A stretch of 46,928 nt of DNA, from assembly GCA_964611385.1 (NCBI GenBank), contig CAZSXS010000018.1, positions 1-46,928 on the forward strand, written 5' to 3'. This DNA is from CAZSXS01 sp964611385 (GTDB lineage: Bacteria; Bacillota; Clostridia; Lachnospirales; CAYPQA01). The notes under the pieces were generated by a model. That model was not told where the DNA came from, ran no database searches, and was given only the letters and a program-made list of their open reading frames with translations. Shown here in pieces: positions 23,798 through 31,291 of this stretch. The stretch's first letter is position 1. Each line of letters opens with the position of its first letter. A program made the translations under genes and the position numbers.

Positions 23798-24379
23798 ATG
23801 CCACCAAAAGCTAAGTTTTCAAAAGAAGAAATTGTAGACACTGCCATAAGTATTGTTAGATTAAACGGAATGGAGGGATTAACCGCCAGAGCATTAGGTG
23901 TTGCTCTTGGCAGCTCAGCAAGACCAATTTTCACTGTATTTCAAAACATGGAAGAAATAAATCAAGCTGTAGTTAAAGCATCTAGAGCATTATATTGTGA
24001 ATATGTCGAAACAGGATTATCAGAAGACATTCCTTTTAAAGGTGTCGGTATGGCGTATATAAATTTTGCTGCAAAGGAACCAAAACTGTTTCAGATTCTT
24101 TTTATGGCAGAACAAAAACAAATTCCTGATGTTAACAGTATACTATTATTGATTGAAGACAACTATGAAAAAATACTTTTATCAATTAAAGATAGTTATA
24201 AAATTGATGGTATTTGTGCACAAAGATTTTATCATCATTTATGGATATACACACACGGCATTGCAAGCTTATGTGCTACTAAAATGTGTAGTTTTTCTGA
24301 AGATGAAATAAGCGAAATGCTTACAGAGATCGCAACTGGTATTTTAATAAAAATGAAAGCGGGTAATAAAAATGATTAA
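23798..24379 (+). CDS. TetR/AcrR family transcriptional regulator
   Basis: 193 residues. The N-terminal helix-turn-helix is KEEIVDTAISIVRLNGMEGLTARALGVALGSSARPIFTVF (about 9-48), followed by an all-helical ligand domain. It heads a cluster with the ABC ATPase, overlapping it by 8 bases, and the FtsX permease. It is therefore likely the repressor of this exporter. AAAGGGGGAG precedes the ATG. Confidence 0.88.
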   Translation: MPPKAKFSKEEIVDTAISIVRLNGMEGLTARALGVALGSSARPIFTVFQNMEEINQAVVKASRALYCEYVETGLSEDIPFKGVGMAYINFAAKEPKLFQILFMAEQKQIPDVNSILLLIEDNYEKILLSIKDSYKIDGICAQRFYHHLWIYTHGIASLCATKMCSFSEDEISEMLTEIATGILIKMKAGNKND

Positions 24380-25064
24380 TGCAAATGCTGTTGTAAAATC
24401 TTACGGATATGGAGAAAGTAAAATTGAGATTTTAAAAGGAATTGATATAAAAATTGCAGATGGTGATTTTGTTGTTATTTTAGGGGCATCAGGCAGTGGG
24501 AAATCTACACTTTTAAATATCATATCTGGACTTGAACATCCTGATAATGGTAATATTTTTTATGATGATTTAAACATCGTCAATCTTTCGGATAACGAGC
24601 TTACTGAATTTCGTAAAGCAACTGTTGGATTTATTTTTCAACAGTATTATTTGTTGCCCAATATGAATGTTGATAAAAATGTGAAAATGGGCGCAGATTT
24701 GGCAGGAAACAAAAATTATAGGGAAGTTATTGAAGCTGTGGGGCTCAAAGAGAAGCTGCACAAATACCCAAGTGAGCTTTCTGGTGGTGAACAGCAGAGA
24801 GTTTCTGTTGCAAGGGCACTTGCGAAAAATCCTAAAGTTTTATTCCTTGATGAACCAACAGGTGCATTAGATGAGCAAACCGGTAGACAAGTGCTTGATT
24901 ATATTTGCAAGTTACAAAAAGAGCATCAATTTACAATAGTAATGGTGACTCATAATTTGAACATTGCGGAAATGGCAAATACGGTTGTTAAAATGAACAG
25001 CGGGAAAATTTCTGAAATTTATACAAATGAAACACAGAAAACCGCTTATGAGATTGGTTGGTAA
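24372..25064 (+). CDS. ABC transporter ATP-binding protein (MacB/LolD type)
   Basis: 230 residues. Walker A GASGSGKST (about 39-47), Q-loop FIFQQYYLLPNMNV, signature LSGGEQQRVSVARAL, Walker B KVLFLDEPTGALD and an H-loop in VMVTHN. The phrase PTGALDEQTG is typical of ATPases that pair with FtsX-type permeases (MacB, LolD, antimicrobial peptide exporters). Its start lies inside the TetR gene's end. The permease follows after 71 bases. Confidence 0.92.
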   Translation: MINANAVVKSYGYGESKIEILKGIDIKIADGDFVVILGASGSGKSTLLNIISGLEHPDNGNIFYDDLNIVNLSDNELTEFRKATVGFIFQQYYLLPNMNVDKNVKMGADLAGNKNYREVIEAVGLKEKLHKYPSELSGGEQQRVSVARALAKNPKVLFLDEPTGALDEQTGRQVLDYICKLQKEHQFTIVMVTHNLNIAEMANTVVKMNSGKISEIYTNETQKTAYEIGW

Positions 25065-25135
25065 AAGTATGAAAAAGCAAACAACGCTTTTTCCATTCCT
25101 GATTTGAGTGCGCCGGGGCGCAACTGGAGGTTAAT

Positions 25136-26281
25136 ATGGTTGTAGGAATAAAAGATGCGGCAAAGCTTATTGGAATTTCTATAATCGCTTGCTGTGCGGT
25201 ATTTGTATGTACACTGTTTTTGAATTATAATATGGACATTGTTGGAATTAAAGAAGAAATAACCTCACAACAGGCAATGATATTTTATGAAGCTCAAGTT
25301 TCCTCCGCAAAGGTTGTCAGTATGGTTAGTGGAGGGTGTCTGTTAATTACCTCAGTTATTATGCTGATGTTTTATATCAAGTATTATATTGACACCCATA
25401 AAAAGGAACTTGGGGTATTAAAGGCTTTAGGTTATTCCAATTTTAGAATCGCAAAGAATTTCTGGGTATTTGGAACAAGTGTTCTCATGGGAACAGTGGT
25501 TGGCTTTTGCGGAGCCTTTGTTATGATGCCCTCTTTTTATAAGATGCAAAATGATGGTGAAGTTCTACCTGAGATGTCAGTGCGCTTTCACCCAGCGTTA
25601 CTCTTATATTTAGTTGTGGTGCCGACAATTGCTTTTGCAATTCTGGCAATCTGTTACGCTTGTTATAAGCTTCGAAAGCCTGTATTGGCACTTTTGAAAG
25701 ATAACTTGCAAACCTCCATAAGGAAGCATAAAGAGGAGAAGGATAATGAGTGTTTATTTATAGATGACTTGAAAAAGAATACCTTGAAAAGCAAAAAAAC
25801 ACTTGTGTTCTTTATTATCTTTGCCTCATTTTGTTTCTCTGCAATGACACAAATGTCCTTTAGCATGAAAGAATTGTCAAGTGTTATGATGGGTGCAATG
25901 ATCATGCTGATTGGAATTGTTTTAGCCTGTACAACCCTGTTTCTTGCGATCACAACAGTAATCAGCGGCAATACCAAAACCATTACGATGATGAGAGTGT
26001 TTGGCTATTCGCAAAAAGAATGCTGCAAGGCACTTCTTGGTGGATATTTTCCTGTCGCATACATAGGCTTTGCAATCGGAACAATGTATCAATATGCATT
26101 ACTTAGGATTATGGTTGATATTGTGTTTAAGGGCATAGAGGGCGTTCCTGTATATGAATTTGACTTTCCTATTATGCTCATTTCTCTCGCAGCATTTACT
26201 GTTGTTTATGAAATTGTTATGTATAGCTACACTCAAAAGATAAAGAAAATATCCATCAAAGAAATCATGCTTGAAGCATAA
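25136..26281 (+). CDS. FtsX-family ABC transporter permease
   Basis: 381 residues with eight likely membrane segments in two similar halves. Each half has one helix followed by an FtsX domain of three helices; KKELGVLKALGYSNFRIAKNF and KTITMMRVFGYSQKECCKALL are the cytoplasmic coupling helices. The large extracellular loop found in longer family members is missing. A short frame (MKKQTTLFPFLI then stop) lies between the ATPase and this gene, so an earlier, longer permease start may have been lost. GGAGG precedes the ATG. It probably exports a drug, peptide or lipid with the preceding ATPase. Confidence 0.83.
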   Translation: MVVGIKDAAKLIGISIIACCAVFVCTLFLNYNMDIVGIKEEITSQQAMIFYEAQVSSAKVVSMVSGGCLLITSVIMLMFYIKYYIDTHKKELGVLKALGYSNFRIAKNFWVFGTSVLMGTVVGFCGAFVMMPSFYKMQNDGEVLPEMSVRFHPALLLYLVVVPTIAFAILAICYACYKLRKPVLALLKDNLQTSIRKHKEEKDNECLFIDDLKKNTLKSKKTLVFFIIFASFCFSAMTQMSFSMKELSSVMMGAMIMLIGIVLACTTLFLAITTVISGNTKTITMMRVFGYSQKECCKALLGGYFPVAYIGFAIGTMYQYALLRIMVDIVFKGIEGVPVYEFDFPIMLISLAAFTVVYEIVMYSYTQKIKKISIKEIMLEA

Positions 26282-26288
26282 AGAGGTT

Positions 26289-26357
26289 AAAAAGCGCCAT
26301 AAGCAGGCAATTACAGTCTTAACAGAATAAGACAGCTTTGCTGCTTTGGCGCTTTTT
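26289..26357. terminator. Bidirectional terminator
   Basis: Arms AAAAAGCGCCATAAGCAG and CTGCTTTGGCGCTTTTT with an inner loop of about 35 bases. It separates the FtsX operon from the convergent TetR gene. Confidence 0.8.
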
Positions 26358-26366
26358 GCGTCAAGC

Positions 26367-26996
26367 CTAAATATACAAATTATTTTTCAGAAGATCAAGG
26401 CACTGGTAAAACCGTGCAAGTAGCCCATCAACATCGGCAGCGGAGTGTATGCTTATTTTATTCATATACCCCTCGGCATAGTTTGTCAGAATTTCAAAGA
26501 CAAGCTGCGGGTCAACACCGTCCTTAAACCTCGATACATCGGAGTTTTCAAAGACAGAGGTACTGGCAAAGGCCTCACTCATGGCAATGATTCGCTTGAT
26601 CTCACCCTGAACCTCTTTGTCGGTTTCGTAGTACATTGATGCAAAAAAGGAAAGGATGCCCGAGAATTTCCTAAGTGCTGACATTTTAATCTCAGTCATC
26701 ATACGGATTTTATCAAAAAAATCCGTGACCGTCGGGTCGAGTTGCTCACGAATTGTATCCTTTAAAGCCTTACCAGCAACTTCTATCAGATATAGGTAAA
26801 GTGCTTTTTTGCTGCCGAAATAGTAAAACACCATTGCTTTGGATATTCCGGCAGCAGTAGCAATATCAGCAACTGAGGCTTTTTTGTAGCCCACTGCACC
26901 GAACAGGTTCATAGCGGCATCTAAAATCACGTTTTGTTTTTCAATTGGCAGAACGGAAAACCGTTCCATTGTGTTTAGAGTATTCACAGTCTCCAT
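26367..26996 (-). CDS. TetR/AcrR family transcriptional regulator
   Basis: 209 residues. The helix-turn-helix region is KQNVILDAAMNLFGAVGYKKASVADIATAAGISKAMVFYYFGSKKALY (about 20-67) and the rest is a helical effector domain. It is the last gene of a minus-strand operon (ATPase, permease, TetR), 2 bases after the permease stop. It is the obvious candidate to bind the two inverted sites at 29608-29662 in front of that operon and so to feed back on its own expression. The inducer is unknown. Confidence 0.9.
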   Translation of the reverse strand: METVNTLNTMERFSVLPIEKQNVILDAAMNLFGAVGYKKASVADIATAAGISKAMVFYYFGSKKALYLYLIEVAGKALKDTIREQLDPTVTDFFDKIRMMTEIKMSALRKFSGILSFFASMYYETDKEVQGEIKRIIAMSEAFASTSVFENSDVSRFKDGVDPQLVFEILTNYAEGYMNKISIHSAADVDGLLARFYQCLDLLKNNLYI

Positions 26997-26998
26997 AG

Positions 26999-28609
26999 CT
27001 ACACCGCCAAATCACGCTTTTTGTAAGATAAAAACCCAACGGTGCTAAGCGCAGCGGCGACTACCGTCAACAATACAAGCGTGGTGTAATTAATACTGTC
27101 CACGGGAAGCTGTGGAACATATCCAAAAGGCGTTAGCTTGATAAGCCAGTCGGGCAGTATGCCAGGTATACGTCCGATAAACGATGCAAAGGCGGCAAGT
27201 CCGAAATAAGCCCAAACAATACCATTTGAGAACTTCGGAAGCAGTCCAATAAGTAAAATGGCTATACCCATAACAACCCAAATTGCTGGCAGATATACCA
27301 GTGTTGCCTTAAACAAATAAGCAAGCGTCAGCGTAGTGGAGTCGGGCAACATAGAAACGCTAACCACATAAATTCCAACCGCTGTTGCGCACTGCATAAG
27401 CACGCTGGTTACAACTGCCATCACCACAAAACCTGCCAAATAACTCCCCCGCGAAACAGCGCGGGAGAGTATATGTTCAAAACGCCCACTTTGCTCCTCG
27501 TTGCGTATTTTCAGAACGGTCATTAACACAGGTACCATACCAAACAGCGCCATAATTGAGGTTACCATCGAAACAAACATTTCTGCGATTGAAAAGTTGG
27601 GGTTTGAACCAATAACCATGGAATAAAACTCACTGCTCTGCACAAAGCTGTCTATGTCCCCCAAAACCGTGCCATAAGCTGCAGCAAATGAGAATATACC
27701 AACAACCCACACAAGTAAACTTGTGCGAAGTAATCTAAAGCTTAATCCACCGGAAGTTTGCAGGAAAACGGATGCCGTTCTTCTGCCCGGTCTCGCTGGT
27801 ACAAAACCTTGGTCTATGTCTCGCACACGATTAAGCACATAAGCAATCAGCCCCACGACTGCCGTTATGGCAAGTACAGCAAATACTGGCCACCACTTGT
27901 TTTCCACAAAAATCTGCGCACGCTGTATCATCCCCATGGGGCTGATGAGCGCTAAAGCTTCCGACTGCATATCACCCGCTGCACGGAAAAGGTAGGCCCC
28001 AGAAAGCACCGCGAACGAAAATCCTGTAGCACCGCGGGAGGATTGAGAAAGCTGTGCCATCACCGCAGCCACTGCAGCAAAAAACAGCCCAATTACACCA
28101 AGTGCCGCACCATATAGCATGGCACCGTTAAAGCTCATACTCTCAATGTTGCAAACGGCAATCCCTACCCCTGTGAGAACGGCAAGGATCAGGTTGACAA
28201 CTACGGCAACGAGCATTGTAGCGCTCAGAGTAGCCAGCCGTCCTGTAGGCAGCGAACGCACAACCTCCGCACGGCCGCTCTCCTCATCAGCACGAGTATG
28301 GCGCACGACCAAAAGAATATTCATAATAGCAATGGTTATCAGCGTCCACTGGAGCATCATATTGGAAAATAAGGCGCCTACTGTGTAGTTGTCCATGCCA
28401 TATACAGGGCCCATCATCGCGATCATTGCGGGGTTATTTACTGTGTCAATCAGAGCCTTGCGCGCCGTTTCGTCAAACATATTGCCCAACACAGGGGCAA
28501 GCCCCACCGAAAATGAAATCAAAAGTATGAGCCACACAGCGGAGTTCACCCGCTCTCGCCGCAAAATAAATCGAGCGAGACGCCCAGTATGATCAAAATT
28601 TCCGCGCAT
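26999..28609 (-). CDS. ABC-2 type exporter permease
   Basis: 536 residues with about twelve membrane segments arranged as two six-helix halves. The first half starts RLARFILRRERVNSAVWLIL and the second SFRLLRTSLLVWVVGIFS. Short cytoplasmic helices include RHTRADEESGRAEVVRSLPTG and RNEEQSGRFEHILSRAVSRG, typical of two-fold ABC-2 permeases of polyketide, macrolide or peptide export systems. It sits one base after the ATPase gene and directly before the TetR gene. Codon choice is more GC-rich than in the TetR-FtsX operon next door, which suggests separate arrival. Confidence 0.85.
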   Translation of the reverse strand: MRGNFDHTGRLARFILRRERVNSAVWLILLISFSVGLAPVLGNMFDETARKALIDTVNNPAMIAMMGPVYGMDNYTVGALFSNMMLQWTLITIAIMNILLVVRHTRADEESGRAEVVRSLPTGRLATLSATMLVAVVVNLILAVLTGVGIAVCNIESMSFNGAMLYGAALGVIGLFFAAVAAVMAQLSQSSRGATGFSFAVLSGAYLFRAAGDMQSEALALISPMGMIQRAQIFVENKWWPVFAVLAITAVVGLIAYVLNRVRDIDQGFVPARPGRRTASVFLQTSGGLSFRLLRTSLLVWVVGIFSFAAAYGTVLGDIDSFVQSSEFYSMVIGSNPNFSIAEMFVSMVTSIMALFGMVPVLMTVLKIRNEEQSGRFEHILSRAVSRGSYLAGFVVMAVVTSVLMQCATAVGIYVVSVSMLPDSTTLTLAYLFKATLVYLPAIWVVMGIAILLIGLLPKFSNGIVWAYFGLAAFASFIGRIPGILPDWLIKLTPFGYVPQLPVDSINYTTLVLLTVVAAALSTVGFLSYKKRDLAV

Positions 28610-28610
28610 A

Positions 28611-29507
28611 TTAGTTACCCCCGTTCGCGTTGTAGTGGCGCATAAACAAATCTTCGAGCGTGGGTGGCGTACTTTCCAGCTTTTTCACCCCAAAAGGAGC
28701 TAAAAACGCCACAACACGGCTAAGCTCCCCGATATCCACCCCAAAGGACACGCCGTCATTCAGTTTTGTCACATCGTGAACACCCTTTATTTGATCAAGC
28801 CCATCAAGGGATTTTTCGGTAACAACATTCATGGTGATTCGAGTCAAGTGTCGCAGTTCGCTGAGCGTACCCGTTTCAACGAGCTTGCCCTCACGAACGA
28901 TTCCAACCCTGTCGCAAAGACGCTCCACCTCGGAAAGAATATGGCTGGACAACAATATGCTCTTTCCGCTATTTTTTTGCTCTAACACGCACTCTTGGAA
29001 CACCTGCTCCATCAGTGGATCTAGGCCGCTTGTTGGCTCATCTAAAATATAGAGGTCGGCATTGGATGCAAATGCTGCTACAAGCGCCACCTTTTGACGG
29101 TTGCCTTTTGAATAGGTGCGACATTTCTTTGATGGGTCAAGGTCGAACGCTTTGAGTAACTTTTCACGCTTAGCCTTGTCGTGCTTGCCGCGAAGCGACA
29201 CAAACAGGTCTATCACCTCGCCGCCTGTCAGATTCGGCCATAAAGTAACGTCGCCGGGAACATAAGCAATGTTTTTGTGGATTTCCACGGCATCACGCCA
29301 GGCATCCTTGCCAAATACCTTTGCACTGCCATTCGAAGCTTGCAGAATCCCCAACAGCACTCGGATTGTTGTAGTTTTACCCGCTCCATTGGGGCCTATG
29401 TAGCCGAATACTTCCCCCTCGGTTACTTTGAGATTAATGCCGTCCAATGCTGTGAATTTACCGAATTTCTTTGTTAGATTGGTGGTTTCGAGTGTTAGTT
29501 TAGCCAT
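28611..29507 (-). CDS. ABC transporter ATP-binding protein
   Basis: 298 residues. Walker A GPNGAGKTTT (about 38-47), signature YSKGNRQKVALVAAF (a variant of the usual LSGGQ), Walker B LYILDEPTSGLDPLM and the H-loop LSSHILSEVERLCDRV, followed by a C-terminal domain common to DrrA/CcmA-like ATPases. Pairs with the 12-helix permease one base downstream to form an exporter. AGGAGG precedes the ATG. Transcription probably starts at 29632-29660, inside the paired operator. Confidence 0.92.
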   Translation of the reverse strand: MAKLTLETTNLTKKFGKFTALDGINLKVTEGEVFGYIGPNGAGKTTTIRVLLGILQASNGSAKVFGKDAWRDAVEIHKNIAYVPGDVTLWPNLTGGEVIDLFVSLRGKHDKAKREKLLKAFDLDPSKKCRTYSKGNRQKVALVAAFASNADLYILDEPTSGLDPLMEQVFQECVLEQKNSGKSILLSSHILSEVERLCDRVGIVREGKLVETGTLSELRHLTRITMNVVTEKSLDGLDQIKGVHDVTKLNDGVSFGVDIGELSRVVAFLAPFGVKKLESTPPTLEDLFMRHYNANGGN

Positions 29508-29607
29508 TTAGATTCCTCCTAATAAATAATAATTTTCAATTGGTTTTCTTTAGTGCAGAACATTATAGTCACTACTCCAGTAATTCTTGCATGTTTCTTT
29601 ATTATCT

Positions 29608-29662
29608 CCTTGACCGAATTGGTTTAACTACAGTGTAACACGTTGAACCGATTCGGTCAAGG
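29608..29662. promoter_or_regulatory. Paired operator over the exporter promoter
   Basis: Two 20-base arms are inverted copies with 18 of 20 matches: CCTTGACCGAATTGGTTTAA at 29608-29627 and TTGAACCGATTCGGTCAAGG at 29643-29662. Each arm is itself a partial palindrome, as expected for TetR-family sites. On the minus strand the right arm contains the -35 TTGACC (29655-29660), and 17 bases further is TACACT (29632-29637). The regulator would therefore cover the -35 and the start region. The likely protein is the TetR encoded at 26367-26996. Confidence 0.75.
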
Positions 29663-29767
29663 AGGTTCTTATCAATAATTATAATTTCAGCAACGCGAAC
29701 GCACAGGTCTCTTCTGGTATTCTTTACAATTTTCCGATAGAAGAATATAATAACTCTGAGGTGATTT

Positions 29768-30165
29768 ATGTTGTCCTATCTAACAGTGAATGAAATTGCA
29801 AAAAAATGGGGTCTTGCCGACAGGCAAGTTCGAATCATGTGCAGTCAAGGCAAAATCAAAGGCGCATATAAGAGCGGACGAGCCTGGCTTATTCCTGACG
29901 ACTCGGTTTATCCTGCTGATGGACGCACTCTGCGCTTTTCTGTGTCCAAATGTAAGTCTGACCTAGATTTTTCAAAGATTGATGAACTAAAAAAGAAGCT
30001 GGATAACATACGACCATTGACTCAAGGGGAAGTTTAGCGGCTTCGGGACGAATTCTTAATAGAGTTTACCTATAACTCAAACGCCATTGAAGGTAGTACG
30101 CTCACACTACAAGAAACAGCATTGATCATCAACGAGGGAATCACGATTGCCGGGAAGCCTTATTT
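29768..30165 (+). pseudogene. Fic family gene remnant (N-terminal part with nonsense codon)
   Basis: The first 89 codons encode an excisionase-type helix-turn-helix (YLTVNEIAKKWGLADRQVRI, then GRAWLIPDD) and the start of a Fic protein (IDELKKKLDNIRPLTQGEV). A TAG at 30035-30037 interrupts it. In the same frame the sequence goes on as RLRDEFLIEFTYNSNAIEG, which holds the Fic inhibitory-helix motif S-N-A-I-E-G, then TLTLQETALIINEGITIAGKP. Homology ends near 30165, before any HPFxxGNGR catalytic motif. The gene would have been an AMPylator-type enzyme with DNA-binding N-terminus. It is now dead through a stop and loss of the catalytic domain. Confidence 0.8.
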
Positions 30166-30426
30166 TTTGATTAACTATCCTCATGCTCCTATATGCTCCA
30201 TCATTAACCATCCGTTTCGTTCGGTCATTTTTATACGACGGTGCGGCTTAGTTTTTATCTTAATCTTTTATCTCAAAAGAAGCTTTATCTATTTAGGTAT
30301 ATAACTCATCTATATTAAAAACGCTCTTGTAATTTTTAAGTTTTGCAGTACTCAGTACAAATGCTTGTAGTTTTCATATATATCCTAATGAAACTTCATA
30401 ACACGAAAGAAAGCGGGGACTAATTA

Positions 30427-31089
30427 ATGCCATATGCGATGACACATTTGATTATAGCAAACAATATAAGTGAATTTTTGAATTACAATACCAAGAGTTT
30501 GCCACAGTATTTTTTAGGAAGTATAGCTCCGGATTCTATACAAAGCAGAACAAATTTTAATCCTGATAATAAAAAAAAGTCACATCTATTTGTTGGTTCC
30601 GAAGCATGGGGTTATATGACAAATCATAATGAATGTGTGAATAATGTAATTGATTTCTTAATTACTAATAAACAGTCTGAAAATTTTGATTTTATAATCG
30701 GTTACTGTATACACATATTGTCTGATATTTACCATCATTTAATTGTGACAACACCATTAAGGAATAAAAATGCATATATCTTTGATGAATTGTATTCTCA
30801 AGAAAGTATAAAAGTAAATATTGAATTAGCACTAACATGTGATGTAAAAGATCAAATATGGTCATACCTTAAAAATTCAATAGCAGTTGAATTACCAGGA
30901 ATAGTATGCTTTGATGATATACAAAAAATAAAAAACCACGTATTAAATGACTGGTATCAAGACAAGACAAACCAAAATTTAACCTCAAACAAAATAATCA
31001 CATTTGAGAATAATATGAATTATATTGATAGGGCTACTAAATACATTATTTTAATTCTTCAGAAACTTGAAGTTATTTCAACGATATGA
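30427..31089 (+). CDS. Zinc-dependent phospholipase C-like protein
   Basis: 220 residues without a signal peptide. The start MPYAMTHLIIANNISEF, then YFLGSIAPDSI, KKSHLFVG and GYCIHILSDIYHHLI, match the His/Asp pattern of small bacterial proteins of the zinc-dependent phospholipase C / S1-P1-like fold, in which His and Asp side chains bind a metal cluster. Such intracellular members have no known substrate. It is AT-rich, stands alone between the Fic remnant and the regulator operon, and is closed by the terminator at 31219. The preceding 260 bases (30166-30426) show no further gene. Confidence 0.65.
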   Translation: MPYAMTHLIIANNISEFLNYNTKSLPQYFLGSIAPDSIQSRTNFNPDNKKKSHLFVGSEAWGYMTNHNECVNNVIDFLITNKQSENFDFIIGYCIHILSDIYHHLIVTTPLRNKNAYIFDELYSQESIKVNIELALTCDVKDQIWSYLKNSIAVELPGIVCFDDIQKIKNHVLNDWYQDKTNQNLTSNKIITFENNMNYIDRATKYIILILQKLEVISTI

Positions 31090-31218
31090 TTGTTAGTCGA
31101 TAAAAATAGTTACCTATGGGTTCATTTATTCACAAATATTTTATTAATTTTGAGTTAAAAGTTCTCTAAAAAATGTTGAAAAATGAAAGCAGATCCTGTA
31201 CAAATTTGTTTGAGAGAC

Positions 31219-31255
31219 AAAAAAGCGAGTACAAAAATTTTGCACTCGCTTTTTT
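31219..31255. terminator. Bidirectional terminator
   Basis: Arms AAAAAAGCGAGT and ACTCGCTTTTTT around an A/T-rich centre. It is shared by the phospholipase-like gene and the convergent M56 gene. A sister copy lies at 44361-44397. Confidence 0.88.
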
Positions 31256-31291
31256 GCTGCCAAATTCCTTGTACAGATACCTATGCATGGT

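Noticed and set aside
25069..25107. Twelve-codon frame MKKQTTLFPFLI between ATPase and permease as a gene
   Set aside because: Too short and without a ribosome site; noted only as a possible relic of a longer permease start.
30122..30304. 60-codon frame after the Fic remnant
   Set aside because: It is out of frame with the Fic homology that occupies its first part, and the rest resembles nothing.
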